14,316 nt of DNA from Gracilaria vermiculophylla. Taxonomy: Eukaryota > Rhodophyta > Florideophyceae > Gracilariales > Gracilariaceae. Below are positions 7,139 to 14,316 of the stretch, in pieces. The DNA lies in assembly GCA_019155205.2 (NCBI GenBank), contig JAHNZQ020000277.1, positions 1,084,761 to 1,099,076 on the forward strand, given 5' to 3'. Position 1 is the first letter of the stretch. Every line of letters begins with the position of its first letter. Both the position numbers and the translations under genes were made by a program. A model generated the notes under the pieces. The model did no database searches and was not told where the DNA came from. It saw nothing but the letters and a program-made list of their open reading frames with translations.

Positions 7139-7648
7139 TCTTTGCTTTTATTTTGAGCTGCATATTGACGCCGAGTATCGGGATCTACATGCTCGAGCGT
7201 GGACAACGATCGTGAAATGTGAAAGTGAGATATTGTGCGCCTACGCGGTAGCAAGAGAACGAGCAGACCTCCTGGTTCTCGCTCTTCTCAGCGTTGGTTG
7301 GTGACGCGCAAGGGGTTTTATTTCTATGGAGTACCCGGCAATCGGCTTTTCAAGAAGTAGCGAACCGCGATTCACATCGGACAGACCCACCTGCGTCTAG
7401 CGGACGTGGTCACCGAGTTCGGAAAACGTCTTGGAAATTTCATGCAGTTGTCTCGATGCATTCTGTACATGTTCCGGGGTTTCTTCTAGTACAGGCCCCA
7501 ACTCAAGTGCGCAACTATTTCGCAAACCGATAACGGACATTAAGTACGATACAAAAGCGCTCCATGATCGAACAACTAATATTTGAATTCATCATTTCAG
7601 ATATAAATTGCGATAGTGCGTTGACGCTTCGTTCCGTTGCTTGCGACT
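7139..7648. other. Region between Gypsy-C and Gypsy-B, unassigned
   Basis: The end of Gypsy-C RNase H and the 3' LTR of Gypsy-B would be expected here, but no clear boundary, LTR repeat or polypurine tract can be seen. A minus-strand open stretch inside it is described separately. Confidence 0.35.
7246..7535 (-). pseudogene. Unidentified open stretch, helix-forming
   Basis: One minus-strand frame is open for about 95 codons with a single TAG (near 7407). It reads in part LGPVLEETPEHVQNASRQLH, then EISKTFSELGDHVR, stop, TQVGLSDVNRGSLLLEKPIA. The first part has the charge and hydrophobic spacing of an amphipathic or coiled-coil helix. I recognise no family. It lies just beyond the chromodomain end of Gypsy-B on the same strand, where a 3' untranslated region or LTR is expected. 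It could be a captured host fragment, a piece of another element, or a chance open frame. Confidence 0.2.
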
Positions 7649-7650
7649 CA

Positions 7651-8225
7651 CAGTACGTATTGTCGTATAAGGTCAGGTATATCTTCTTCCAACGAATCGT
7701 ATGATGACCAGTCCGTTTCATCCAAACCAGAATCGCGCCCCCTGAATTATAGTTCGATGTCGCCCCGACTATGATGAATGTAGAGGAAATCGTCGACAAC
7801 TAAAAGCTCACGCGACTGCTATGTAAGATGGTAGAGACCTTTCAGAGTATATCAAAGTCTTTGTTTTGAAAAAACTTGAGCTTCCTTCCGTGAACTTCCT
7901 CTCGTTTGCCGTGAAGGAGGCTATCGACCAAGAATATGTATTCGCTTCTGCATTCAACAACCGGGAAGAAACCTTGCCATTTTCAACAAAGGCTTGAGCG
8001 TGCACTCCCGTTGCAATATACCGCGCATGACGTATTCACCATCGCTGAAGTTCATAGCGCGTACGTTGGTCTGCATTTTGTGCGTATCTATCGTATCTAT
8101 CTATCGCTTGCCGTTTCATGTTTGAACGTTTCGCTACGTCTTGGTGCATTTCATATATGGATTCGACGAGCTTCGTCAACAATTTGTGCTGTGCAAAGCG
8201 GATGTCTTCTGTAAAACGCACTTAG
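7651..8225 (-). pseudogene. pol: Gypsy-B integrase C-terminus with chromodomain-like module, broken
   Basis: The C-terminal part of integrase guides target choice; chromodomain-like tails of this class are known to bind chromatin marks. Seen on the minus strand: LTKLVESIYEMHQDVAKRSN (8175 on, a helical segment), GEYVMRGILQRE (8040 on), then in another frame EYIFLVDSLLHGKREEVHGR and LKFFQNKDFDI (7950-7860), then from 7800 VVDDFLYIHHSRGDIEL, stop, FRGRDSGLDETDWSSYDSLE, EDIPDLIRQYVL, ending at TGA 7648-7650. The last part matches the chromodomain pattern I/L-x-x-x-x-x-x-x-x-x-E-Y/L-x-V-x-W/R-x-G ... W-x-x ... D-x-P-x-L. An internal TAA lies at the E-L-stop-F-R position. At least one frame change separates the parts. 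Confidence 0.7.
8083..8106. repeat. Short TATC-rich repeat
   Basis: GTATCTATC units are repeated imperfectly; on the minus strand within integrase this gives a D-R-Y-D-R-Y run. It is probably slippage in a decaying coding sequence. Confidence 0.6.
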
Positions 8226-8724
8226 ACCTGAGGTCCGATCTTGTGCGTATTTTCACATATCGGTGTGTATTTCGGATGCCTTCTGAGAGCGGTGAGAGAG
8301 TATCCTTTACCGAGACGGTTGGGGATCGTATTATTTGGAGCGGACTATATGACGGGCACGAAGCTAGGCGACCACCGTTGTGGTAGCTGATACTCGAAGA
8401 ATAGTGCGCGTGTCGTCTTAAGTAGCTTGAGATTGACCATTTCGACCGTACCATTCTTTCAGGGATAGCAGTCGAGCGTGAAATGGTGCGTTGAATTGGT
8501 TTTTTGCGGAGAAAGCGTACCAGAGCATCCCTGAACTGAGAGCCCTGGTCTCAAACCCATTGATGAACGACTCCAAATCTAGCAACCCACTGAATGAGAA
8601 CACTAGCCACAGTCTCAGCAGTTGTGTCTTTTGTCGTTTTTAGCCATACGAACGCGTAATGATCGTCCTTTAACACAAGCATCTAAGTGTATCAGTTGTT
8701 TTCGTCTGTCGTGAAACAGAAATC
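8226..8724 (-). pseudogene. pol: Gypsy-B integrase catalytic core, broken
   Basis: Minus strand, following the zinc-binding domain. The D-D-E triad can be located: Asp at 8722-8724 in LHFDFCF, Asp at 8548-8550 in DQGSQFRDALVRFL, and Glu at 8441-8443 in NGTVEMVNLKLLKTTRALFF. Between them lies LVLKDDHYAFVWLKTTKDTT, then ETVASVLIQWVARFGVVHQW. All three catalytic residues remain, but TGA at 8692-8694, TGA at 8551-8553 directly before the second Asp, and TGA at 8459-8461 (where C-P-W-x-N-G is usual) interrupt translation, and the frame changes between the second Asp and the Glu. After the Glu, RWSPSFVPVI and RLGKGYSLTAL continue to about 8226. Confidence 0.8.
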
Positions 8725-9189
8725 GAAATGGAGCACCGTTTTGGGTTCTGTACCATGCATGGCGCGACTGAGAGGATGCAATACGATTTTCATGGTCTCT
8801 GTACAGAGAAAATGCAGGCAGGAACGTACAAACGACTTGACCTCGTAACGCATTTTAGCCCACTGGAAATGAGCCTGGATAGTAGCGAGTGTGACGCGCC
8901 AGCTGCGGTGACCACTATGCTCTGTATGAGCGACCATCATGACACGAAGCTTGACAAGCTCATTGTCTCTTGATATCCATACGATACCAACGTTGGTCTT
9001 GATAACGTTGTCGGGTTTTCTGAAAGAATTGGGTGGCTTCTCTTCGATACAGACTGCGATTATTTGATGTCCTCTAGATTGGGCCAGTCCAACTTTGGAT
9101 CCAAACTGGGGCTGATTGGGGTGCACATGCGGGCCTTGGCTCGTTAGATTCTTATATCTTCTATTGAACCCTTCGATTTCACTGCCCAA
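8725..9189 (-). pseudogene. pol: Gypsy-B integrase zinc-binding domain and upstream tether
   Basis: Part of the longest uninterrupted piece of Gypsy-B (165 codons, 9189 to 8692). First half: weakly conserved tether between RNase H and integrase. Second half: LVKLRVMMVAHTEHSGHRSW with the His pair, then QWAKMRYEVKSFVRSCLHFL, PLSRAMHGTEPKTVLHFDF leading into the core. The H-H-C-C zinc site is damaged: where C-x-x-C is expected (C-L-H-C) the second Cys reads Phe (C-L-H-F). The domain normally binds zinc and helps integrase multimerise. Confidence 0.75.
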
Positions 9190-9711
9190 TGAATTAGGAT
9201 GTCGGCCCAGACGCTCCTTTCACCAGGCAGATGCTTTAGAACGTAACACAATGCGGAGAGATTGATTGCCTAATGCATGAGCTTTCTCGTGGTATGCCGT
9301 GCGATTCCAAGATTCCTGCCGTAGGGGTCATAGAGGTAAGCGATGTTCGCGTGATCGGTGAACATGGTAACTTTTTGCCCAATGACGAGATAGATTAGAC
9401 GACACTATGCTTTCAGGATTGAGCACCACTCCGTTTCAGGAACCGAGCAGTTTATGGCTGATCCGGGAAAAACACCGGATAGGAAGTAAAGCGGTTCGCG
9501 ACACTGTTTTTAAATGTCTTCGGTGCGGTCTTCATCGGGTATTTGGTTGGGAATCGCAGCCCAGTGAGTTTCCGACGCATCAGTAAAGAGAAAAAGATGG
9601 TAGCCAGACATGGAATACGCAAGCTTGACAGAGGCAGCGAGTTGTTCCTTGACTTCGGCGAAAGCTGCATGATAAAAAGCGCCCCAAGAGCTGATAATAG
9701 AGAGTTTGCGA
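9190..9711 (-). pseudogene. pol: Gypsy-B RNase H, broken
   Basis: Minus strand from about 9711: AFYHAAFAEVKEQLAASVKL (end of the RT connection), then YHLFLFTDASETHWAAIPNQ with the catalytic Asp at 9579-9581, IPDEDRTEDI, TAA, LYFLSGVFPGSA, PETEW (catalytic Glu region). After a frame change it continues FTDHANIAYLYDPYGRNLGI, with the third catalytic Asp in T-D-H, and LMH, TAG at 9270-9272 (usually Trp), AINLSALCYVLKHLPGE, and a W-A-D-I-L segment. Domain order and spacing are normal; at least two stops and one frame change inactivate it. Confidence 0.75.
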
Positions 9712-10680
9712 AGCGACTGTTTCGTGTGCTGGTCGGTGGTTCTTTAACAGGATTCCAAAAGCTCGTGTGGTGGCGCAACGCGTTAAGCGTATGCAGGACT
9801 AGAAGTGCGCATCCAGTTCGTAGCGCAGATGAACTATTGCAAATCTTTGGCCATAGGTGGCCGGGTCATTGCTAGCAAAGAGTTGAAATGTCGAGTTAGG
9901 TACTGTAAGCGTTGTGCATAGACAATGTGGCCGCAAAACAGGGCTTTGGTATAGAACAAAGTGTATTGCTCTGCGTGCACCTTGTGTCCAAGCTCGTTGC
10001 AAACGCGAAGAAAGTACCCGATGTAGTCAAAAAGTTCTATCTTGTCTCTAGCATAAAATAGGAAATCTTCGATCTATTTCAGAAAGTTTTCGACGGGCCG
10101 TCAAACTTCTGCTGGAGTACGACTTGAAAATGATTGCCAGAGTCAGTGCCGCCCTGCAGTAGGCAGCCAGAAGAACAGACGCCGATAGGTGTCTGGATAG
10201 AAACCACCTCTTGCGACTCTGGATAGCGAGAGACCTGTCAGTATCCGTGAGCGAGATCGATATTGGTGAAACAAGTACTGCCGGCGACGTCCTGGAATTT
10301 GGCGTCCAGGTGACGCAGTTCCGATGTAATAGGCACGGTTACGGCATTCGGTCCGCGCATATTGACGGTGAATTGCAGCTTATTCGTGCCTTTTTGAGGC
10401 GCCGCAAGATCCGGACTTGCCCAGCGTGCCGATGAATTCCTGTAAATAGCGCCGACTCTTTTGAGCATCCTGAGGGTCCTGACAATGAACTCTCGTAGAT
10501 GTGGAGCATACCTACGCTTCTGGGAGTGGTGCGGTTTTGTGTCTTTGACTGGCATTATAAAGAGATGAGGAACGCCGGCGGGAGGGTCGTTGCCCAGCTG
10601 CATTAGAAAAACGTCGCAGTACTCTTTAGGCAATTGGGATATGCGGTACTCCACATTTTCTGAGATTACATTCTTTCAAG
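9712..10680 (-). pseudogene. pol: Gypsy-B reverse transcriptase, broken
   Basis: Minus strand. 10654 to 10238 is one open piece: YRISQLPKEYCDVFLMQLGN, DPPAGVPHLF, RRYAPHLREFIVRTL, GAIYRNSSARWASPDLAAPQ, LQFTVNMRGPNAVTVPI, FTNIDLAHGY, where N-I-D-L carries the first catalytic Asp. TGA at 10238-10240 stands where this family has Trp; the same frame goes on QVSRYPESQ, IQTPIGV, LQGGTDSGNHFQVVL. After a 1-nt shift the Y-x-D-D region reads stop (TAG, 10074-10076), then IEDFLFYARDK, so the first Asp of the pair is Glu. Then HKVHAEQYTLFYTKALFCGH, ICATNWMRTSSPAYA (thumb/connection). The downstream stops include a TAG near 9840. Confidence 0.8.
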
Positions 10681-11215
10681 CTTCAGACAAATGTCATCGA
10701 ATGTCTTCGTGATGCAATCCTCGGGGGCCTTGCCGATGCCGGCAGCAAAACCCACGGGTAGTTCAGTGCGGCCATCGTCGGCTGCCAAGTACAGTAGACC
10801 TTTGTACGCAGCAGTGGCGAGCTTGAGCGTCTCTTTGTCTCAGGAGTTAATGTGCCGGTTGTTGATAAGCGTATGGACGTGGAGGAGATGTTCGGTGAGG
10901 TCGAAAACGATAGCTTTTAGGAAAGGCGGCCCGAAAAAAACCTCGTATTTGCTGTTGTCCAAACTGAGAAACTCAACACCACGTACGCAAACTAGGATAT
11001 TAAAGCCAGATAAGTAGATGATGATGGGGAGCAAAACCTTTGCAGAGGCCGAGAAATAGTCCTTGTTCGTCTTGAACGCGCCCACTGACGAAAGAGACTC
11101 CTCTACCTAATGCTCTGAAAATGATGGCTTCGCTTTCTTCAGTTTTTGGAAAGAAAATTTGGCTAGGGCATTCAAATCGGAACCCTAGTCTCCAAAGCCT
11201 GTGTCAAAAACAACG
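10681..11215 (-). pseudogene. pol: Gypsy-B aspartic protease and link to RT, broken
   Basis: One minus-strand frame from about 11215 to 10684. The active site D-T-G is intact at 11197-11205 (VVFDTGFGD). It is followed by TAG at 11185-11187, LNALAKFSFQKLKKAKPS, TAG at 11107-11109, SSVGAFKTNKDY, then RGVEFLSLDNSKYEVFFGPP and LKAIVFDLTEHLLHVHTL, the second half of the retropepsin fold with its hydrophobic-hydrophobic-G motif (here V-F-F-G-P). After TGA at 10837-10839 comes a linker, KETLKLATAAYKGLLYLA. RT follows in a different frame. The enzyme would cleave the polyprotein of its own element. Confidence 0.75.
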
Positions 11216-11527
11216 TCTTTAAGCACAAGTCTGAAACAACCTCCTTCGGTGTCCGACGCAAATGAGTACAAAGACGTAGTGGTTGTTAACTACTTCGCTC
11301 GCTTGACATCCTTTTTATTGAAAGTGCTCGTCAAAGAGAACCTTTTTATTAATTTTCACAGGTACCTGGGTAGTTCTTAGGCGGGTGCTCGCCATCAAAA
11401 TCCGGGAAAGGACAGTCATTCATCCAAGCGTCGCTCTTGCGCCTGTGCGCAAGAGGCTGTTTGCTTGGGCAAACGCCGGCTTGTGTATGATCTTCACTGC
11501 GTTGCACATGCGTATTCATGGGTGCTA
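11216..11527 (-). pseudogene. gag: Gypsy-B gag C-terminus / nucleocapsid region, degraded
   Basis: About 310 bp between gag and protease, with no long open frame. A piece reading GVCPSKQPLAHRRKSDAWMN then DCPFPDFDGEHPPKN on the minus strand (about 11480-11365) looks like what is left of a C-x-x-C-x-x-x-H-x-x-x-x-C zinc knuckle, with some ligands lost. This is the right position for a nucleocapsid knuckle. The reading is weak. Confidence 0.35.
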
Positions 11528-12172
11528 GAGAGCTCCGAGGTTTGCCGACGCGCTGGCGTGCCGTTCAGTTAATGACAGGTCGAATGCCAGCATGCAGACC
11601 TCGTTTTCGAAGAAGTTGATGTGGGCAAACGGGTTCTTTGTCCAACCACGGCTGCGCATTTTGATATTTTCTTATGAAACAGGGTCCTTGAACTTCCTTA
11701 TTACACGATCGATGAGTTGTTTGACAAGTTCCTTGTCTTTTTGAACCTCCGACGCGTTATTCCGATCCAACTCCGTAATAGTGTTCACAACAAAGTTCGT
11801 CACTGCTCCGGCAGGATCGTCTTTGTTCGCTTCGTAGGATACAGGAAGCAGCGCTGCATCGATGGGCTCGGACAGATCCCCAGGAGCGTCAGTCGACGCT
11901 GCATTGAACAACGCTTGAACATCGTCGACCGTAGCCTTCTCGATACAATCGGCGCCTTGGATGTCATCCATGATACACAGTGCGTGCATGGTAGAAGCTT
12001 CAACGCAGTCTTTGATAAAGGCGGGTTGCATCTGGTCCTCTTCAACCCCGTCTTCGTTCATGTCGTCAAATTCATTATTGTAGGCAGTGTATTGATATGG
12101 AAGTAGCACAAAATGGAAAACTATCATCTGTACCAGTCCAAGATGTACTGTATGCGCCATAAATTGCAACAA
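11528..12172 (-). pseudogene. gag: Gypsy-B gag, broken
   Basis: A single minus-strand frame with one internal stop at the 11672 end of the first piece (166 codons), continuing to TAG at 11525-11527. First part acidic (MNEDGVEEDQMQPAFIKDCV, ASTMHALCIMDDIQGADCIE), then LDRNNASEVQKDKELVKQLI, DRVIRKFKDPVS, stop, RGWTKNPFAHINFFENEV, CMLAFDLSLTERHASASANL. I identify it as gag from its position before the protease and general character, not from a strong motif. The first ~30 codons (LQFMAHTVHLGLVQMIVFHF) lie in AT-rich sequence and probably belong to the junction with Copia-2 rather than gag, so the true start is unknown. Confidence 0.5.
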
Positions 12173-12340
12173 AAATTTTATTTATTGGACAAACAGAGGA
12201 TCGAGGACACAAAACATATTTCAACAATGTTTCATGTTCTGTGTGAATGAAAAACTCAAGAGAAACGCTGTTGGAAGTCAGAAAAGACTATGGAACTTAA
12301 AGCCCTCAAAGCTCAAAGGTTATCACATAATTTTATTCAG
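12080..12340. other. Head-to-head junction between Gypsy-B and Copia-2
   Basis: Minus-strand gag similarity fades near 12080 and plus-strand copia similarity begins by about 12340. Base composition shifts from mixed to AT-rich across it. No LTR, polypurine tract or target duplication is visible, although both elements should have their 5' LTRs here. Both are therefore truncated at the 5' side. Confidence 0.5.
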
Positions 12341-12718
12341 CATATGCAGCCGCTTTTTCGGAAACAAATCTATGGCGCGCGAGAAGGGAAAATCCCAGAA
12401 ACACAGTTTTAGAAAAAATTATTTCTGACCAAACGGCCCAGGGTCTACCAGAAAAATTAGAAAAGGAAAATAAAAGTTCATGCATCCGATGCGCTCTTTG
12501 AAAAATGATTTCAAAAACATTGAACGTCTCACCAAACTTTCGATCCAACAAAAACCTGGAGCTGATACAAACAAACATATGTGGCCCTATGAATACTACG
12601 TCGAAAGGAGGAAAATTGTATTTCGTTACTTTTATTGACTAATTTACTAGAAACCCATTTGTATATTTTCTAAACATCCAAAGCCGAGGCTTAGAAAACG
12701 ACAACGCATTTTTTCAAG
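12340..12718 (+). pseudogene. pol: Copia-2 gag-pre-integrase and start of integrase core, broken
   Basis: Frame of 12412: SAYAAAFSETNLWRARRENP, then EKIISDQTAQGLPEKLEKEN, SSCIRCAL, TGA at 12499-12501, LNVSPNFRSNKNLELIQTNI, CGPMNTTSKGGKLYFVTFID, TAA at 12640-12642, FTRNPFVYFLN. This is the zinc-binding gag-pre-integrase domain leading into the integrase core. The C-x-x-C pair (12481 and 12490) is kept, but the His pair expected in L-W-H-x-R-x-G-H reads L-W-R-A-R-R-E. The first catalytic Asp, normally in T-D-x-C-G-P, is Asn (12574-12576). Confidence 0.75.
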
Positions 12719-13339
12719 ATGGTAGAAAATCAAGAAGGAAAACCTGTTGAAAGAAGCAAAAGTGACAATGGAGGAATATATCTGTTTAGCTGACTTCAAG
12801 AATTTTTAAGTGAAAAAGGAATAATCCATGAATAAACAGGATCCTACCAGCCTCAGGAGAACGGAAGTGTGAAAACACTTAATAAAACTCTTTGAGAAAG
12901 AGTGAGATGTATGATTTACTTCAAAAATATTTCAAAATCAGTTTGGGCAGAAGCAATTCAAACAACAAACGAAACAGGAAACATTTTGCCGACGAGAATT
13001 TTGGTAAATTGTAATTCATATGAAAATTCGGTTAGAAAAAAACCTAATGTCTCTAATTTACGTTTGCCTGGATGCGAAGCGTATGTCTTTATTGCAAGTA
13101 GGCAAAGAACCAAATGGGACGCAAAATCAAGAGCTTACTCGTTCCTCGGATATTACAACAAAATTTACTGTTTTTTGGATAATGCAACACAGAAGTTGAT
13201 CAGTAGTGGAAATGCAAAATTTATTGAAGAAGAAATTATGGAACGAAGAATTATAGAAACACATCTTGATAAAAAAGAAGACATTGAAGGAAAAACTTTG
13301 CTGGGATCAGACAGTTTGAAAACTGCAAATAGTACATAA
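12719..13339 (+). pseudogene. pol: Copia-2 integrase core and C-terminal region, broken
   Basis: Frame of 12719: MVENQEGKPVERSKSDNGGI (second catalytic Asp in S-D-N-G-G, kept), TGA at 12791-12793, LQEFLSEKGIIHE, TAA at 12833-12835, YQPQENGSVKTLNKTL, where the Lys at 12872-12874 stands in the place of the catalytic Glu, TGA at 12893-12895. From 12902 the frame is open for 145 codons: RCMIYFKNISKSVWAEAIQT, KKPNVSNLRLPGCEAYVFIA, WDAKSRAYSFLGYYNKIYCF and a long charged tail ending TAA. W-A-E-A and the G-C-x-A-Y-V ... F-L-G-Y motifs are standard for copia integrases. Two of three catalytic residues are lost. Confidence 0.85.
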
Positions 13340-14316
13340 ATGGCTCAAAGTGAAACAGAATCCGGAGGAAATATGCATCAAAAACAACAACAATTAAGAA
13401 GAAGTACAAGAATCGAAATAGTGCCGACATGATTCACATACGAACATGCAGGAGCTCAAGAAAATACCACTTCGTGGGCCAATATGAGGCCTCCATATCA
13501 AACTGAACCGAAAATATTCAAATAGGCATTATCAAAAAGCAATTCTAAATTACGGATAAAAGCTATGGAAAATGAAATGAAATCTCATCACGAAAATGAA
13601 ACTTAAATCTCGGTTCCTAAAACGTCTAACATGCAAACTCTACAGTCTAAGTGGGTTTCGAAAATAAAACCAGAAACCAAAAATCAAGAAAAAATGTATA
13701 AAGCCGGACTGGTGAGTAAAGGATATCAAAATCAACACCAGTATGTAAATGATATCAACAAAAATGTGGAGGCGGTTGTTTTGAAACATACGTACCTGTG
13801 ATAAAAATGGCTTCATCAAGAACACTACGTGCTGTAGCTTTGGAAAAAAGAGTTTATCAGTCAAGTGGATGTTCAAATGGCATTTTTGAAGGGAGAAATT
13901 GATTGAAAAATACATGTATGGAACACCCGGAAGGAGTAAACGATACAAACAATGCTGACCATGTTTTCAATTTTCTAAAATCAATTTATGGCTTAGGGCA
14001 AGGACGAAGAGAATGGTACGGGTCAATTACTCATGTACTCCAAAGCATGAATTTTAAATCATCTTTCGCAGATAATAAAGCAAGGTTTTGAAGTTATAGG
14101 AGGAACGAAAAGTTTTATTGCTCTTTATGTTAATGATATTTTTATTGCCAGTTGCTCAGAAACTGCAATCTCGACAGTGAAGCGAAACATATCTTCTGCG
14201 TATAAACAGAAAGACCTTGGAAATTTTGCGACATCTCCTTGCCATAGAAATTGATCATCATCGAGAAAAAGGATTTATGACCTTATGTCAACAAAACTAT
14301 GCAACTCAGATTTTAT
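13340..14316 (+). pseudogene. pol: Copia-2 linker and reverse transcriptase, broken, cut by window edge
   Basis: The integrase frame continues past its TAA: RRSTRIEIVPT, EPKIFK, TAG at 13523-13525, ALSKSN, KAMENEMKSHHENET, TAA at 13604-13606, then QSKWVSKIKPETKNQEKMYK and AGLVSKGYQNQHQ, the N-terminal fingers of copia RT. Then, with frame changes: FETYVPVIKMASSRTLRAVA, QVDVQMAFLKGEID (first catalytic Asp in V-D-V), an open piece from 13903 with CMEHPEGV, FLKSIYGLGQGRREWYGSIT, and from about 14090 GGTKSFIALYVNDIFIASCS, where the catalytic Y-V-D-D reads Y-V-N-D (Asn at 14132-14134), KQKDLGNF, and a shifted IEIDHHREKGFMTLCQQNYA at the edge. RNase H would follow outside. Confidence 0.85.

Larger units (their letters stand above)
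7651..12172 (-). mobile_element. Gypsy-B: Ty3/gypsy chromovirus-like element, most complete copy
   Basis: Minus-strand order gag (11528-12172), protease (10840-11215), RT (~9800-10680), RNase H (9200-9711), integrase (8226-9189), integrase C-terminus and chromodomain-like module (7651-8225). RT before integrase is the Ty3/gypsy order. All domains are recognisable and roughly complete, yet each has stops or frame changes. No LTR was found on either side; the gag end meets the oppositely oriented Copia-2 at about 12.1-12.3 kb. Confidence 0.85.
12340..14316 (+). mobile_element. Copia-2: AT-rich Ty1/copia retrotransposon, partial
   Basis: Plus-strand fragment with the order gag-pre-integrase, integrase, linker, reverse transcriptase, running off the right edge. 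It is clearly more AT-rich than the other elements and its pol is of a different copia branch from Copia-1. Gag, protease, RNase H and both LTRs are not in view. Long stretches remain in a single frame despite stops (12719 to about 13790), so frameshifts are fewer than in the other elements. Confidence 0.85.

Noticed and set aside
7515..7799. Minus-strand ORF that at first looked like an RNase H (GATSNYNSGGAILVW)
   Set aside because: A neighbouring frame over the same bases gives a much better chromodomain pattern directly after the integrase C-terminus, so this ORF is a shadow.
168..10240. A variant genetic code with TGA read as Trp
   Set aside because: TAG also stands at Trp positions (9270-9272, 10074-10076), TGA also occurs at non-Trp positions (1534-1536, 8551-8553, 12499-12501), and the same frames carry TAA and frameshifts. 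Decay explains all of it.
10691..11017. Plus-strand ORF of 108 codons
   Set aside because: Antisense of the Gypsy-B protease, which has D-T-G and the downstream retropepsin motif.
11717..12106. Plus-strand ORF of 129 codons
   Set aside because: Antisense of the Gypsy-B gag frame. The gag frame is longer, continues past its stop and is followed by protease and RT in the right order.
1..14316. A novel multi-gene system such as a defence, biosynthetic or regulatory cluster
   Set aside because: Nearly all recognisable coding remnants belong to LTR retrotransposon gag-pol. There is no intact ORF and no operon-like arrangement.

Overview
The window is a eukaryotic repeat graveyard. I find no intact gene, no host gene, no tRNA or rRNA and no CRISPR array. 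Every stretch whose coding origin I can recognise belongs to an LTR retrotransposon, and all of them are broken by stops, frameshifts, deletions and nesting. The pol families (a Ty3/gypsy type with a C-terminal chromodomain-like module, and a Ty1/copia type of the kind known from oomycetes and fungi) suggest an oomycete or similar filamentous eukaryote. That is inference from remembered family style, not from a database search.

Layout. (1) Gypsy-A, minus strand, is split: gag N-terminal part 4701-5150, rest of gag 547-694, protease 3-482, continuing off the left edge; a 5' LTR may lie at 5404-5620. (2) Copia-1, minus strand, 697-4700, sits inside the gag of Gypsy-A. It has two recognisable LTRs (697-1052 and 4344-4700), flanking pentamers matching at 4 of 5 bases, a polypurine tract, and the pol order integrase - linker - RT - RNase H; most of its gag and protease is missing. 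(3) 5621-6130 is mostly unexplained AT-rich sequence. (4) Gypsy-C, plus strand, about 6130-7138, is a RT fragment with the start of RNase H. (5) 7139-7648 is unassigned and holds one puzzling open stretch. (6) Gypsy-B, minus strand, 7651-12172, is the fullest copy: gag, protease with a D-T-G site, RT, RNase H, integrase, chromodomain-like end; no LTRs were found. (7) Copia-2, plus strand, about 12340-14316, is AT-rich, lies head to head with Gypsy-B and runs off the right edge.

None of the elements could move by itself: RT and integrase frames are all interrupted, and several catalytic residues are gone. The window therefore records successive insertion and decay rather than a working system. 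The points most worth a second look are the clean nested insertion, the recurrent Trp-to-stop changes, a frameshift explained by a 10-bp tandem duplication, an unexplained ~370-bp segment inside Copia-1 pol, and an unexplained open stretch at 7246-7535.
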